DNA of 64,000 bases from Maylandia zebra. Lineage: Eukaryota; Chordata; Actinopteri; Cichliformes; Cichlidae. The stretch covers positions 22,584,575 to 22,648,574 of the forward strand of contig NC_135175.1 in the NCBI RefSeq assembly GCF_041146795.1, written 5' to 3'. A model generated the notes under the pieces. The model made no database searches and had not been told where the DNA came from. It saw only the letters and a list, made by a program, of their open reading frames with translations. Positions 52,397-62,718 of this stretch are shown here, piece after piece; positions within the stretch are counted from its first letter, which is position 1, and each line of letters starts with the position of its first letter. Made by a program: the position numbers and the translations under genes.

Positions 52397-52533
52397 CTTA
52401 TAGGTGCTGCAGGCCACATAACCAGAATCCAGAGCAATCTCACACTCACATGATGGTGAGGAAAGACATGAGCTCTGCAATGAGGTTTGAATGTCTCAGT
52501 TGGGACACTGAAGAACTCAGAAGACAGCAATAC
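52397..52533 (-). pseudogene. Exon-like fragment, product unknown
   Basis: This 137-nt piece is bounded by a good acceptor (CTCTGTCTCTCTGTGCAG|GTA) and a donor (CCTATAAG|GTATTT) on the minus strand. One frame is open throughout and another is Cys-rich in its second half (SCECEIALDSGYVACSTY). It sits in the chain of splice-flanked fragments between 53068 and 51908. No family was recognised. Confidence 0.35.
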
Positions 52534-52714
52534 CTGCACAGAGAGACAGAGTAGAAAAAGCATAGATTTGTAATCCATAATGTGAATTAAAACTCAAAAA
52601 GTGTCAACAAGTATAATCATTTGAGTGTGGAATTATTTATGCACTAAACAGGATTTTAATTAATTAATTGAATTAAAAACACTGACATTTTTTATCAAAG
52701 ATAAAGAATCATAC

Positions 52715-53068
52715 CTCTCTCTGCTCTGAGGATCACTGAGCATCTCTGACAGGAAATACAGTTTCCTCAGTAGGAGTCATCATTCATGGTCTCAGAGGTG
52801 TGTAGTGTGGCAGCATCATGATGGTCTCCAGATCAGGCAGGAGGTCAGGTGATGGGTGTGTCATCTTCTCCATTGAAGACATACTGGTATGGCAGTTCAT
52901 AAAACAGCAGTCTCTGTGTGGCATGTAGTTATCTGTGCAGTCCAGCACTGATGGATCAGGTTTGGCTCAGCAGTTCATGAAGATGGTGTTAAGATGTTGT
53001 TGTTTCAGCTGAGGATGGTGAAGTTTGAAGGTTTTCCCACAAAGGAAACAGGACTGTGTGTGGCCTGT
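52715..53068 (-). pseudogene. Decayed zinc-finger-like exon
   Basis: After an acceptor (TATTTTTTTCAG|ACAGGC) the minus strand encodes TGHTQSCFLCGKTFKLHHPQ followed by LKQQHL. It resembles a C2H2 finger (CxxCGKxF) with imperfect spacing before its histidines. A TGA follows at 52967-52969, after which the same frame runs for about 60 more residues (with DCTDNYMPHRDCCFMNC) to a TGA at 52784-52786. A donor GAGAG|GTATGA closes the segment at 52715. The internal stops make it a pseudogene. Joining from a donor just after the Helentron stop codon would bring in this very frame. Confidence 0.5.
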
Positions 53069-53108
53069 CTGAAAAAAATACATCTACAAAACATAAAGTG
53101 CTTTTAAC

Positions 53109-53148
53109 ACCACCCACCCCCCCTCCCCACCCACCCATCTCAGCCCCC
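53109..53148 (-). repeat. G-rich tract on the Helentron strand (quadruplex-type)
   Basis: On the plus strand this is CACCCACCCCCCCTCCCCAC followed by CCACCC and CCCCC. The minus strand therefore has six or more runs of three or more G in 40 nt. Confidence 0.8.
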
Positions 53149-53202
53149 AAGTGTCTATATAATGCTGGTATGGGGTGTCAGTTACTAAATCTAATTAGTG
53201 CG

Positions 53203-53242
53203 TCAGAAAGCGGGGGCTACACCTAAAGCCCCCGCTTTCTGA
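53203..53242. repeat. Hairpin A: perfect 16-bp stem, 8-nt loop
   Basis: The arms TCAGAAAGCGGGGGCT (53203-53218) and its exact reverse complement (53227-53242) enclose ACACCTAA. It lies about 800 bp downstream of the Helentron stop codon, on the side where a 3'-terminal hairpin of a rolling-circle transposon would be expected. Confidence 0.92.
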
Positions 53243-53256
53243 TGTCTTTGTTTATT

Positions 53257-53276
53257 AGCAGCTTTTTCCAGCTGCT
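53257..53276. repeat. Hairpin B: 7-bp stem
   Basis: AGCAGCT (53257-53263) and AGCTGCT (53270-53276) enclose TTTTCC, placed between hairpins A and C. Confidence 0.75.
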
Positions 53277-53283
53277 CAGAGAA

Positions 53284-53343
53284 TTCTGACTTGGCCTTTA
53301 TCCACCCAAACCCAAACCCACCCGGATAAAGGCCAAGTCAGAA
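53284..53343 (-). repeat. Hairpin C: perfect 20-bp stem with G-quadruplex-type loop
   Basis: The arms 53284-53303 and 53324-53343 are exact reverse complements over 20 bp. The 20-nt loop reads, on the Helentron coding strand, GGGTGGGTTTGGGTTTGGGT: four G3 runs with 1-3 nt spacers, able in principle to form a quadruplex. It is the first of three consecutive hairpins after the Helentron gene. Confidence 0.92.
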
Positions 53344-54040
53344 AATTGATGCAGAAACTTTCCATGTACTTCTAAATCAGTTTTTATACAAATTCTGTAA
53401 GCTGTGAAAATGTTTTTCTCTACATAATGTATAATTATAGACATCTCTGGTAGCCTAAAGATAGTTTAAAACTTTTAACATTTTTTACCTGTAAAACATG
53501 ATAAGCAAAACCTCATTCATCCAAAAAACATTTGATTCTACAAAATTTACTATAATCAAGAAAATATAATTGTCTGTATTTATTCATGTGACCCATAATA
53601 AATACCTGCATTTATCTGTGATTTATTTATTTACTATTTCATATTTGAAAGCATCTTGGAGGGGAAGATCTCGTTTGTTGAGATACATACGTCAGAGTAA
53701 AAAAAGTATCAAAAAAGGAGATGACAATTAACATCCATGAAAAAATGTATAAGTAGATTTAGTCATTTAAAACATGAGAATAAAAAATAAATTATGTCCG
53801 TTTAATGCAGTATATTTCAGATCTGAGGTGCATGATAACAGAAAGCAGATCTCCCGGCTCTGCATGAAGTACAGCCATGATTTGGTGACATGATTAATAA
53901 CATTGCAATAAGAAAGGGTCTTCTTACAGACAGAGTAGGGAAGACAATTTTTTCCAATGAAAAATATTTTTCATACTCTACAATCAGTAAACTCTGTAAC
54001 AAACATGATCTGTAATTGTTTCAAAACTCACCAGACGACT
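53344..54040 (-). other. Helentron 3' non-coding region
   Basis: About 700 bp between the Helentron stop codon and hairpin C. Nine bases after the stop is a consensus splice donor (CTG|GTGAGT, GT at 54030-54031). No coding region was recognised. Confidence 0.6.
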
Positions 54041-57000
54041 TCATGATTGGCTCGAGGACAGGACACAAAACACAGGGTTGTGGTAACTGTAGTATGATCT
54101 CAGAACACCGGAATGGAGACATTGATCTGGCTGAGAAATAAAAATGAGGTCAAGCAGGGTGTTCTTGTCTGTAGTGGCAGAAGTGATCAGCTGTGAATAC
54201 CCTCTCGACTGAAACTGCTCCAGAATCTGTTTTCTTCCACTCTGCAACTGGTTCTCATTAAAATCTCCACACACAATGATTGGGTGACAGTCCATTATTT
54301 CAAGGGAATCTAAAAGACTTACCAGGTTTTGCATGAATGGTGTCAAACTGTAGTCAGGGGGTCTGTACACAACAGCAATGAGTGCAGGGAATGGAGCCTG
54401 AACCTTCAACACTAAAAACTCAAGATCAGTGACATTATGCAGATACTGTTTTACCTGAACCTGAAAATGATTCCTCAAATACACAACAACTCCACCACCA
54501 CTTCTGCTGGCCATGTGAGGAAAGTTTGTGTAGGACACATGTCTGTTGCGTTTGAACATGGTGTAGCCGTCCAAATGAAGACTGTCTGCAACAAAGGAGC
54601 CTTGGAGGTGAGACTCTGTGAGACACAAAACATCTGCTAAACACATTTCATGATGACTCTTGATGTCACTGATGTGAGATGGCAAACCCTCCGTATTGTG
54701 ATGGATCAGTGTAAGAGTGTCAGGTCTGCTGGCTGTTTCTCTGACCTGAAGAAGAGGCATCATTTCCTCAACGCTGGCTTGTCTCATGGTTTGGAGTGCT
54801 GCAGTTACCTCGGGATTGGAGTAAATCTTTTTCTCATCCAAGTCCTGCAAATAGAGTCCACTGAGAGACGTCACCCTGCTGAGAGCAACATAAGCCATAC
54901 CTGGTTCAAAAATGTTCTTCATTGAAACTACAGCTGTCTGTGTTGTAAGACCCTGAGTTTTGTGAATTGTGCAGGCAAATGCTAGCTTTACAGGAAACTG
55001 TCTGCGTACCGCTCCTTTAAACTTCAGACTCTCCTCTGCTCTCTCAATGTAAACCAGATCATCAGATGCTGCATTAGCACTGCGGTTGTGTCTCATAGGC
55101 TGCCGGTTGTCCATCCTGAGCCCCAGTTTAATTATGTGTCCATCATTTTCAGATCTCACCACCTTTACCAGTATACCAAAAGCACCGTTGACTAAACCGT
55201 TTAGTGTGTCCAAGTTTCTGGTCAGCATGACTCGAGCTCCTTCAGCAACATTCAGAGTGTCAGGTAAATCATTTCTCCCACCTGTAAATGGTTTGTCTCT
55301 TCGTTCCATTCTGCCTGTACGTTTATCCTTCTGGAAATCGTCTGCAGTGATGATTATGATGTTTGAATGAAGCTTCTTCAGGGTATCTGTGTTATGGGAT
55401 TCCACATTCTTGTTGGTGGCATAAATGTGTAAGACCTCAGTTGGACATTCTTCTGGTGCAGTCACAGCCTGTGACAACAAATCTCTGTCGCACTGAGAAA
55501 GCTCATCCGTCTTTTCTTTCACTCTAATCCTGTTCAGCATCTCTGCAAAGGCCACATCATCTTTCTGACGCATGATCTCGGTTAGAGTGATCATCTGAAA
55601 ATGTTCCTGCCATAGGTCAATCTGTTCTGGATCGTAAACGCAGAGAGGTTTAGACTGTCGCACTGGTGGCAGCTGGTAAAAATCTCCAACAGCTAAAACT
55701 GACATTCCACCAAAAGGTCTCTGAGTGCCTTTGATTTGTTTCAGTCTTGCATCCACATAAGCAAAAAGGGGTTTTGAAACCATTGAAATCTCATCAATAA
55801 CAATAATTTCTGCATTCATCAGCTCAGATCTGACTTCATCCAGTTGGTTACCAAGTCCTTGAATGGGTGGTTTCAGACTCCTGGGTAGTTTCAGTAGAGA
55901 ATGTAACGTAGAGCCACTGATAGAAAAAGCTGCTGTACCGGTAAATGAAGTAAGTAAAACAGTTGGATTTGATATGTCAGCTTCTTCTGCATTAGCAGGC
56001 AGTCTGCTCAGGATCTTTGATGCTTCAGAGTGAATACATTTAATCAGATGTGACTTTCCAGTTCCTGCACCACCGTTGATATAGAAGAAAAATGGATCTG
56101 GGTTCAAACCACAAACTCGCTGAATACACCAGTCTCTTATGGCATAGAACACGCAGGCCTGCTTCTGGTTCAGATTCTGATACATTACACGTACCACGGC
56201 TGGATCGACTGCAGGTTGTTCTCTGATGGCTCTGATCTCTGTTACAGCATCAGACTGACGACTGTAGTCGGGGACATTCTCCTGTTCGTTCTCATCATCA
56301 GAATGTCTCTCAGGAAGATTCTCATCACATTGCAGCCTCACAACTTCAGATTCAGGAGCAAGATTACACCATTCATCAATCACAACATCCCTATTTTGTT
56401 CAAACTCTTCCAGTGCACTCTCAATATCCTCAGAGTTCTTCTCATACTTGTCTTTATTTCTTTTCACAATCCGTTTCACAGACTCACTGTGGTCTGAACA
56501 TGGAAGTCGCACAAAACCCGAGTTGTAGAAGGACTGATAGGTTTGGAAACATTGTGGTTTCAGTTCCTGCTCTGATCTGTGTGGAAGGTAAAGTCTCAAC
56601 AGTCGACCATAATATTGCTCAGGATCTTTTTCCTGTGAACAGTGGTAATATCTGATTATAGCTGGTTTATCATTCTTTCGCCTTTGTACAAATCCAAGCT
56701 GGTTTAGAAGAGGAAGCACATCTTTTCCTTCATTTGGACCACTCACCAACCGGCACAGGGCAGCAAAATCAGCCAGCGACATTTCCTCATATTCTGGGGT
56801 CTCAGGTCTGCATTTGTATTTATCACTCAAACTTGTCATCCAAATATTACAGCTGTCATGTGTTGTGCTTTCCAGGAAGCTCATGGGCCGACTCATTTTT
56901 ACTGGGTTATCATCTGTTGGTACAAATACAACACTGCGGGAACATTTTTTCATTTTTAGGCCACAGACTCGAGTCACACACTCCTGTGCGCTGATCTCTC

Positions 57001-60000
57001 TCTTTTTTGAGTAAGCCTGCATCACAGCTCTCATTTCATCACATTCATTGACGGTGTTCTTATCAGAGTTATCGATAACTGTCTTCAGGTATTCAGAGAG
57101 GCCAGATTCTTTCTTTGTTATATATTTACAGAGGTATTCTACACATGAATAGGCATTCAAAATGAATGAGACATCTAAATTAGAGTTCCAGGCTTCAAGC
57201 AGATCTGGGTTGTAATTGTTGATCCAACAGTCCTTTGGGTCACGTTTCAGAATCAGAGCTGTTTTCTTGTTTATGTTCTGGAGGCATTGTTCATACTCAT
57301 TCATTGTCAAGTTGCATCGTGACAGAATCTGCTCTATGGTGAGGGAAGCAGCTTCAGGTTCCTTCAGCAGGTTCAACAAAGGTCTGAGTTTGGCTTTTGC
57401 AGCTTCAGTGTCTGAATCCTCATCCTGTCTCACAATCATTGTTCTTGTGGATGGTGGTTTTGGAAACCCAAATCTACAACCAGAGTTCACACTCTTAAAG
57501 CATGTCTTTGTGTGGTTCTTGCTGTGCTTTTGTAGTTCAGAGATTTTTTTGTGCAGTTCAGGTTGTTTTTCTGGATCAGGGAGTTGAGCTGAGATGTATC
57601 TGTCCACAAAGTCACAGACAGTTTGGTCATCATCCACATCTGCTTCTACCTTTTCTCGAATCCACAGCAACATGTGTATATGCGGACTACCTCTGTGCTG
57701 GAACTCAACTCTGTAAAAGTAATCAATGATCTCACCAAGGGGCTGTGCAGGAGAAAAAAGCAAATCTCTGAACAAAGCCTCAACACGTTTATCAAACATT
57801 CGCATGGTAGTTACTGGATTTGATCTTAGAATTTCACACTTTTCTGACCAGTCCAGGGCTTCAAAATCAACCTCTTCACCTTGCTGTCTCTTTATTGCTT
57901 GAATCACTTCAGGCCATCTCATCTCAGCAGCAGAGAAAGTGACAAAGAACTGAGGTGTTCCTATTTGACGAATCATACTGAATAAATCTTTGGTAGTTTT
58001 CTGCCAGTAAGCTGGAGTTCCTCTGAGTGGCTGCATAAATCTGATTGCATCTTTATTTCTTACCAGCTTCTCTACTTCTGTCTTACTTTGTAACATTCCT
58101 GATGTGATTTTGCGTCCATCTTTGGTCATAGTTTTACCTTTCCTTAGCTGTATTGTCATGCTGGAATTAGCCAAATGTATTTCAGTGACAAACTGTGAGA
58201 AAAACAGGTAATTTGTGTCTTTAGCAAATCTTGCATCAGTGTTGAAAAGCCTTGACTTGAAGTAAGCACTTGGTGTGAGTTTAAGAAGTCTCTTTTCATC
58301 CAGTGTATTCTGACCAGTAGGAAACTGCACAGGAAATGCCATGGCTTCCAAATGAGGAGTTCTGAAGAAGCTGACAGGATTGTTTCTTTCTGCAGGAGCC
58401 ACACAATATGTGTTATCACTGAAACAGAGAATCTCTTCTGAAATGTCTACAGGCTGCAGACAACTTTCTAGAGCAAAACCTCCATTGTTCAAATCACTTT
58501 CTGGTTCCTCTGGATTTTGTTCCTCTGGTTGTTCATCACAGGATGCCATATTAATATCTTGTTCTATTTCAGACTCGTTTTCGCACAAAAGGGCATCTTT
58601 TTCATAGTTGTCAATTTCCATTAAATCTTCTTCATTATAATCATCACTTGCCATGCTGGCTTCATCACTGCTGTCATCATCAGGTAACGTTGGATCACAA
58701 AGCAATGCATCATCTCTAATAACAATATCTGTGTACTGTGGATGAATTTGTTTCAGTTTACGCAGAGCTTGAATGAGTTTAGACCAGGTGACAGTCTGGA
58801 ACAGCTGATGGCCTTTGTAGCACAGTCGTCTTTTCAGCTTTATCCTCATGATCTGTGATTGGCTTCTGATCCTCGGTAAACTGTCAACTGTTTGTTGGAC
58901 CTCAGATGGTACACACACCACATTACCACGTATGAGTCTCTGTCTGCCCTTTGGAAGTGGAATAATCTTAGCAAATGGTATGCATTTGGCAATCAGATGT
59001 CTCTCCAGAATGTTGAGATCACAAAGTTCAGCTGGAATATCCTGCAGTTCTAAACCATTGACAGCAGCAAGTCTTGGCATGCGTCCACTTTTGAGGGAAC
59101 TGTGACACGTGTGACAGATATACTCCTTTTTTCTCTCAACGGGAAAACTGCAGTGATCATTACATGCTTCATCACACACATGAACAAATTTACCAGTTAG
59201 ACACTGCTGAGCTACAGTCTGGTGTTTTGAGTAATTTTCTCTTTTGCAGATTTTCACCTGATTAGGAAAAGAAGCTTTTAGACAAACAGTACAAACATAA
59301 GATGGTGCTGATTTAATGTTTGATCTGAAACGAGATATGGCCTCATTCATTAAACTGTTATCTGGATGACACTGTAAACTTTCAGCTGGTCGATGCATCT
59401 GACGATATTTTCGTTTTATGTTCATTGCACATCTGATATTATGCATCTGTCTAAAAGAAAAACCGTTCCAATATTTTACTCTCATTCGTTCTCTCATATT
59501 CTCTTTGTGTTGTTGCTGAAATTGTCTCTCTTCTCCATAACGTTTAGTGATGTAACATTTTTTTTTCTGTCTAAATTCTACACTTTCTTTATATAGGTTA
59601 GAAACATATGACCTCATGTAAGCTTTATGTTTCTCTCTGAATTCGGCACAAGTTCTGTATATTGTTCTTATACGCTCTTTGTGCTTTTCTCGGAACACGG
59701 GAGATTCTCTGTATGTTCTTCTTATACGTTCCTTCTGCTGTTCTTTGAACATAGGAGATTGTCTATAAGATTCTTTATATGTTTTTCTCATACGTTCCTT
59801 CTGCTTTTCTCTGAATAAAGAATCTTCTTTATACATCCTTATGACACGTTCTCTTTTTCTCTCTCTAATTTTAGCACTATCTCTATAGATTTTTCTAAAA
59901 TGTTCTCTCTGTTTCTCTCTATATGTAGCATTGAGTTTATACAGATTATTTTTGTACACACTCTTTTTCTTACTGTGATCAGGATCATGAGACTTTCTAC

Positions 60001-61417
60001 TAGAATCTTTTTTCTTTGCCTTAAAGCTTTCATCAAAAGTGTACATCTGTCTTTCTTTCTTTTTCTCATTTTCCTTTCTCTGTGGTAGTTTTTCTTGGAC
60101 CAACAGTCGTCTCCTAATCTTTCTCCTTTGCTGTTTATTATGCTTCAACAGTTTATGTGAGAGTTCATCTGTTGTCTTAGTTAAACAGGAGGCAGTGTTT
60201 AAATCATTCAGAGGAACAGAATCTTTTGTTACCTGAGTGTCTCTTACAGAAGATGCAGAGGTTTCTATTTCTAAATAATCAGAATTGTTCAGCTCAGCAG
60301 CTGGCTCATTTGAATAATCCACTCTGGATGACATCACTTCAGTAGCTAAAGTGTCGGCCACAGTTTTCTGTGTTTTCTCAGTGGATTTGGGGGTTTCAAA
60401 TTTAGGTTCATTTAAAGCTGGTGCTGGAACAGTTGTAGCTGTTTGTCTGTTTTCATCAGCATTTCTTTGGTCAGCAGCGTTTTCACTGTGGAACTCAACA
60501 GGCTGTAGCTCATAAGTGCAGGTTGGTGCGATGCTAAACATTCGGTACAAACGTTTGATCCTGTCAATCATGTCGTTAAGACGTGTGAACTTCAACATAA
60601 CTGCAGTTCCACCACTTACACTTAGCGACAATGGCATTCCTGTAGACTTACGTGGGTGAGGGTCAAAATATGCATATTCACCTGAAGTCAGCCTGGAAAC
60701 TGCGATGGCTGTTCCTCCCATGACTAGCAAAGCATAGCAAATGTCTGAAGCCAAACACTGTAGTCCCTGTTCAAGGCTCGGAAGATGATCTGTACCGTCA
60801 AATGTGCCATAAAGAGCAAACTGAGACATGTCGACTTGATACTCGTGTCTGCGGCTGATGATCACAGTGGGAAGTTCATCACAGGCTAGAAACACGCTGT
60901 TCACAAACCTCTTTCTGGCATCTGAATACACGGCATGGCCTTTGTCCAACACACGGTTAAGATCTGCTCTGGTAATGAATTCATCCTCGTGTAAGAATGA
61001 CAGGAAAACCAAACTGTTCGCCATGCATTGCTGATTCCGGTACTTTCCATACTTAGCATTGGCCTGGCTTCGGGATGCACAGATGCTACTCACTCGTGGA
61101 CGACTTTCACTGTTTGTAACCTGTACATGAGACGGTCCTGGAGCTTCTCCATCATGCTGCGTTTGCACAGTTAGCTGGGGTTTAGTCTGGATTACCTGCT
61201 GTACTTTAGCATTTGGCACCGATGATGAGCAAACACCTCTCTTTACCACATCTGCATAAGACACTGCGGCTGTCTGAACGCTGAGCTGCACTTCTGGACT
61301 GGGAATACTTGTAACAGACACCTTTACCTGTTCACCGGTCTGAGAAAGATTTACCTGTTCCTTCTGCTTTTGCCATCTAAGCTTCTGGGACTGTGACCTT
61401 TGACCTTTCCTTGGCAT
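54041..61417 (-). CDS. Helentron polyprotein: protease, zinc cluster, Rep, Pif1 helicase, EEP endonuclease
   Basis: An intact single frame from ATG at 61417 (AAAATGC context) to TGA at 54041; an upstream in-frame TAA at 61451-61453 and the lack of another ATG fix the start. About 2,458 residues. Domains: C76/USP-like cysteine protease about 123-305 (Cys131 in QQCMANS, His254 in FDPHPR). Nine Lys/Arg-rich repeats of about 20 residues, 499-675 ([10 protein letters not shown] type). Cys/His cluster 707-840 ending [18 protein letters not shown]. An acidic linker. A Helitron Rep domain about 1048-1435 with HUH motif in [14 protein letters not shown] (His1246, His1248) and two tyrosines in [11 protein letters not shown] (Tyr1428, Tyr1432). 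Pif1 superfamily 1 helicase about 1745-2195 with GGAGTGKS at 1782-1789, VIDEIS at 1873, GDFYQLPPV at 1911 and VALSR near 2177. EEP endonuclease about 2235-2455 (Asn2241, Glu2268, GDFNEN at 2384, His2446). Rep nicks and ligates and Pif1 unwinds during rolling-circle transposition; the C-terminal endonuclease marks Helentrons. Confidence 0.95.
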   Translation of the reverse strand: MPRKGQRSQSQKLRWQKQKEQVNLSQTGEQVKVSVTSIPSPEVQLSVQTAAVSYADVVKRGVCSSSVPNAKVQQVIQTKPQLTVQTQHDGEAPGPSHVQVTNSESRPRVSSICASRSQANAKYGKYRNQQCMANSLVFLSFLHEDEFITRADLNRVLDKGHAVYSDARKRFVNSVFLACDELPTVIISRRHEYQVDMSQFALYGTFDGTDHLPSLEQGLQCLASDICYALLVMGGTAIAVSRLTSGEYAYFDPHPRKSTGMPLSLSVSGGTAVMLKFTRLNDMIDRIKRLYRMFSIAPTCTYELQPVEFHSENAADQRNADENRQTATTVPAPALNEPKFETPKSTEKTQKTVADTLATEVMSSRVDYSNEPAAELNNSDYLEIETSASSVRDTQVTKDSVPLNDLNTASCLTKTTDELSHKLLKHNKQQRRKIRRRLLVQEKLPQRKENEKKKERQMYTFDESFKAKKKDSSRKSHDPDHSKKKSVYKNNLYKLNATYREKQREHFRKIYRDSAKIRERKRERVIRMYKEDSLFREKQKERMRKTYKESYRQSPMFKEQQKERIRRTYRESPVFREKHKERIRTIYRTCAEFREKHKAYMRSYVSNLYKESVEFRQKKKCYITKRYGEERQFQQQHKENMRERMRVKYWNGFSFRQMHNIRCAMNIKRKYRQMHRPAESLQCHPDNSLMNEAISRFRSNIKSAPSYVCTVCLKASFPNQVKICKRENYSKHQTVAQQCLTGKFVHVCDEACNDHCSFPVERKKEYICHTCHSSLKSGRMPRLAAVNGLELQDIPAELCDLNILERHLIAKCIPFAKIIPLPKGRQRLIRGNVVCVPSEVQQTVDSLPRIRSQSQIMRIKLKRRLCYKGHQLFQTVTWSKLIQALRKLKQIHPQYTDIVIRDDALLCDPTLPDDDSSDEASMASDDYNEEDLMEIDNYEKDALLCENESEIEQDINMASCDEQPEEQNPEEPESDLNNGGFALESCLQPVDISEEILCFSDNTYCVAPAERNNPVSFFRTPHLEAMAFPVQFPTGQNTLDEKRLLKLTPSAYFKSRLFNTDARFAKDTNYLFFSQFVTEIHLANSSMTIQLRKGKTMTKDGRKITSGMLQSKTEVEKLVRNKDAIRFMQPLRGTPAYWQKTTKDLFSMIRQIGTPQFFVTFSAAEMRWPEVIQAIKRQQGEEVDFEALDWSEKCEILRSNPVTTMRMFDKRVEALFRDLLFSPAQPLGEIIDYFYRVEFQHRGSPHIHMLLWIREKVEADVDDDQTVCDFVDRYISAQLPDPEKQPELHKKISELQKHSKNHTKTCFKSVNSGCRFGFPKPPSTRTMIVRQDEDSDTEAAKAKLRPLLNLLKEPEAASLTIEQILSRCNLTMNEYEQCLQNINKKTALILKRDPKDCWINNYNPDLLEAWNSNLDVSFILNAYSCVEYLCKYITKKESGLSEYLKTVIDNSDKNTVNECDEMRAVMQAYSKKREISAQECVTRVCGLKMKKCSRSVVFVPTDDNPVKMSRPMSFLESTTHDSCNIWMTSLSDKYKCRPETPEYEEMSLADFAALCRLVSGPNEGKDVLPLLNQLGFVQRRKNDKPAIIRYYHCSQEKDPEQYYGRLLRLYLPHRSEQELKPQCFQTYQSFYNSGFVRLPCSDHSESVKRIVKRNKDKYEKNSEDIESALEEFEQNRDVVIDEWCNLAPESEVVRLQCDENLPERHSDDENEQENVPDYSRQSDAVTEIRAIREQPAVDPAVVRVMYQNLNQKQACVFYAIRDWCIQRVCGLNPDPFFFYINGGAGTGKSHLIKCIHSEASKILSRLPANAEEADISNPTVLLTSFTGTAAFSISGSTLHSLLKLPRSLKPPIQGLGNQLDEVRSELMNAEIIVIDEISMVSKPLFAYVDARLKQIKGTQRPFGGMSVLAVGDFYQLPPVRQSKPLCVYDPEQIDLWQEHFQMITLTEIMRQKDDVAFAEMLNRIRVKEKTDELSQCDRDLLSQAVTAPEECPTEVLHIYATNKNVESHNTDTLKKLHSNIIIITADDFQKDKRTGRMERRDKPFTGGRNDLPDTLNVAEGARVMLTRNLDTLNGLVNGAFGILVKVVRSENDGHIIKLGLRMDNRQPMRHNRSANAASDDLVYIERAEESLKFKGAVRRQFPVKLAFACTIHKTQGLTTQTAVVSMKNIFEPGMAYVALSRVTSLSGLYLQDLDEKKIYSNPEVTAALQTMRQASVEEMMPLLQVRETASRPDTLTLIHHNTEGLPSHISDIKSHHEMCLADVLCLTESHLQGSFVADSLHLDGYTMFKRNRHVSYTNFPHMASRSGGGVVVYLRNHFQVQVKQYLHNVTDLEFLVLKVQAPFPALIAVVYRPPDYSLTPFMQNLVSLLDSLEIMDCHPIIVCGDFNENQLQSGRKQILEQFQSRGYSQLITSATTDKNTLLDLIFISQPDQCLHSGVLRSYYSYHNPVFCVLSSSQS

Positions 61418-62718
61418 TTTGTGCAAGTACAAACTGGACCTTATATGTATTTATACACAAATGTATACAAAAATCAACCTGTAAACACTGAAAAACTCCT
61501 CAAGTTTCTATTAAATGGATAAATGTAAAACTATACAAATGGTAAAGTGTTCTTATAACTGTTTAATTGATGTAAAAGGCTGACTTAAATACAAACTCAA
61601 TATAAAAGTTATTGAAAGATCTTTAAAAAGTTTTATTGTAGCTTTTTCAAAAACTGTATATTATACTTTTTTTTTTTAACCAGACTGGTTAATGAATAGG
61701 TCTATACTTCTGTGAAGTAATATGCAGAATAAATCTCAACAATCAATCAACAGGCTATAATAAAACTCTTAGTTTTAAAGTAGACTTTGTGTAAATCTTT
61801 CAGATATCTAAAATCTAAAGCAAATATAAGGAGCTGTGGTGGTGTAGTGATCAGATGACAGGCGATGAGGATTCTTCAGCTGGATGTTCTGCAGCAGTCA
61901 GGAAACAGGAAGTCTGGGTTCTCAGGGCAGCCTCTAGATGACAATTGTAACTGAATACTTACACTGAGTGACAAAAAAAGGGTTTGTCCTTAAATAATAA
62001 TAGTTTAAACTTGTAGTCAAATGTTATAGCCAGTGAAACAGACTTGAAAAATGTATTTGAATCTAATTTAATATTTATCTAAATAGAGCAGTCTGAATGT
62101 ATATATTACAAAATAACCAGATTGTCTTATTACAAATAAACCTTTAAGAGGTGTATATTTTATATAATTTCTCAAAGTAATTGCACCTGTAAGCCAAACA
62201 GCCAATCAATGTTTATTCCAAAGTGTAATGCAAAATTAAAATGACAAATTTAGGACTGTGTAAATAGTTTCTACAGTGACTTCTACTGTACTGTATATTC
62301 AACTTCTTACTTGTAATTTCCAGTAAAATGAGTGGATATGAGAGAGTTTAACGACAGGAAAGAAGGAGCAGTGAGAGCAGAGATCTCTCAGATTTCTGAA
62401 AACAGATCGTCGAAGTTGCGGTAACTTCAATTTCCAAAAACTTGGTTTGTTGTCAACCTTGGTTTGTTGTCAAACTTGGTTTCTTGTCAAACTAGGGCTT
62501 ATGCTTGTCAAAATTAGATAGAGTACATGGCGGAGAAATGATAGAAGATAGAATGGCTTGTCAAAAAAGATGGAGCAGGGAGAGGGAGAGTGATAGGACA
62601 GACTGAATTTGCTTGTTAATGGCTTGTTAATGATAGAGGGAGAGGGTTTTCTGCAGCAGGTCACCTGTAAGACAAAAAGAAAGTGGAATTAGACACACTT
62701 CCAATAAACCTGGCTTTA
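61418..62718 (-). other. Helentron 5' region (leader, untranslated)
   Basis: No open coding region. Minus-strand splice-like signals are an acceptor at 62664 and upstream donors CCAG|GTAAGT (exon end 63530) and TCTG|GTAAGT (exon end 63912), which would suit a spliced 5' UTR. Three 17-bp direct repeats lie at 62441-62491, followed by looser repeats of GCTTGTCAAA and GCTTGTTAAT to about 62630. A TATAAATA at 61448-61455 lies too near the ATG to act as its TATA box in a usual way. Confidence 0.5.
62441..62491. repeat. Three 17-bp direct repeats
   Basis: The unit CTTGGTTTGTTGTCAAM starts at 62441, 62458 and 62475 (the last has TTTCTTG). Degenerate relatives follow downstream on the plus strand. 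Confidence 0.9.

Larger units (their letters stand above)
53168..62664 (-). mobile_element. Autonomous Helentron (Helitron-like rolling-circle transposon), limits approximate
   Basis: It is defined by the intact Rep-helicase-endonuclease gene and the hairpin cluster downstream of it. The 3' limit is set tentatively at the 15-nt inverted repeat next to hairpin A. The 5' limit is unknown: 62664 is a candidate splice acceptor for the leader (TTTTTGTCTTACAG|GTGACC), and the element could reach beyond the window. Canonical TC...CTRR ends of Helitron1 were not found. That is expected, because Helentrons have other termini and insert between T residues. Confidence 0.6.

Noticed and set aside
54435..60236. 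Many open frames on the opposite strand and in other frames of the Helentron gene
   Set aside because: They are shadows of one long, motif-rich coding frame.
61418..61432. Extending the Helentron protein five residues upstream to a TTG at 61432
   Set aside because: The codon is TTG, not a normal eukaryotic start. The ATG at 61415-61417 with A at -3 is preferred, and a TAA lies upstream in frame at 61451-61453.
61448..61455. TATAAATA on the minus strand as the Helentron TATA box
   Set aside because: It is only about 31 bp from the ATG, which would put the transcription start on the start codon; the splice-like signals further upstream fit a longer leader better.
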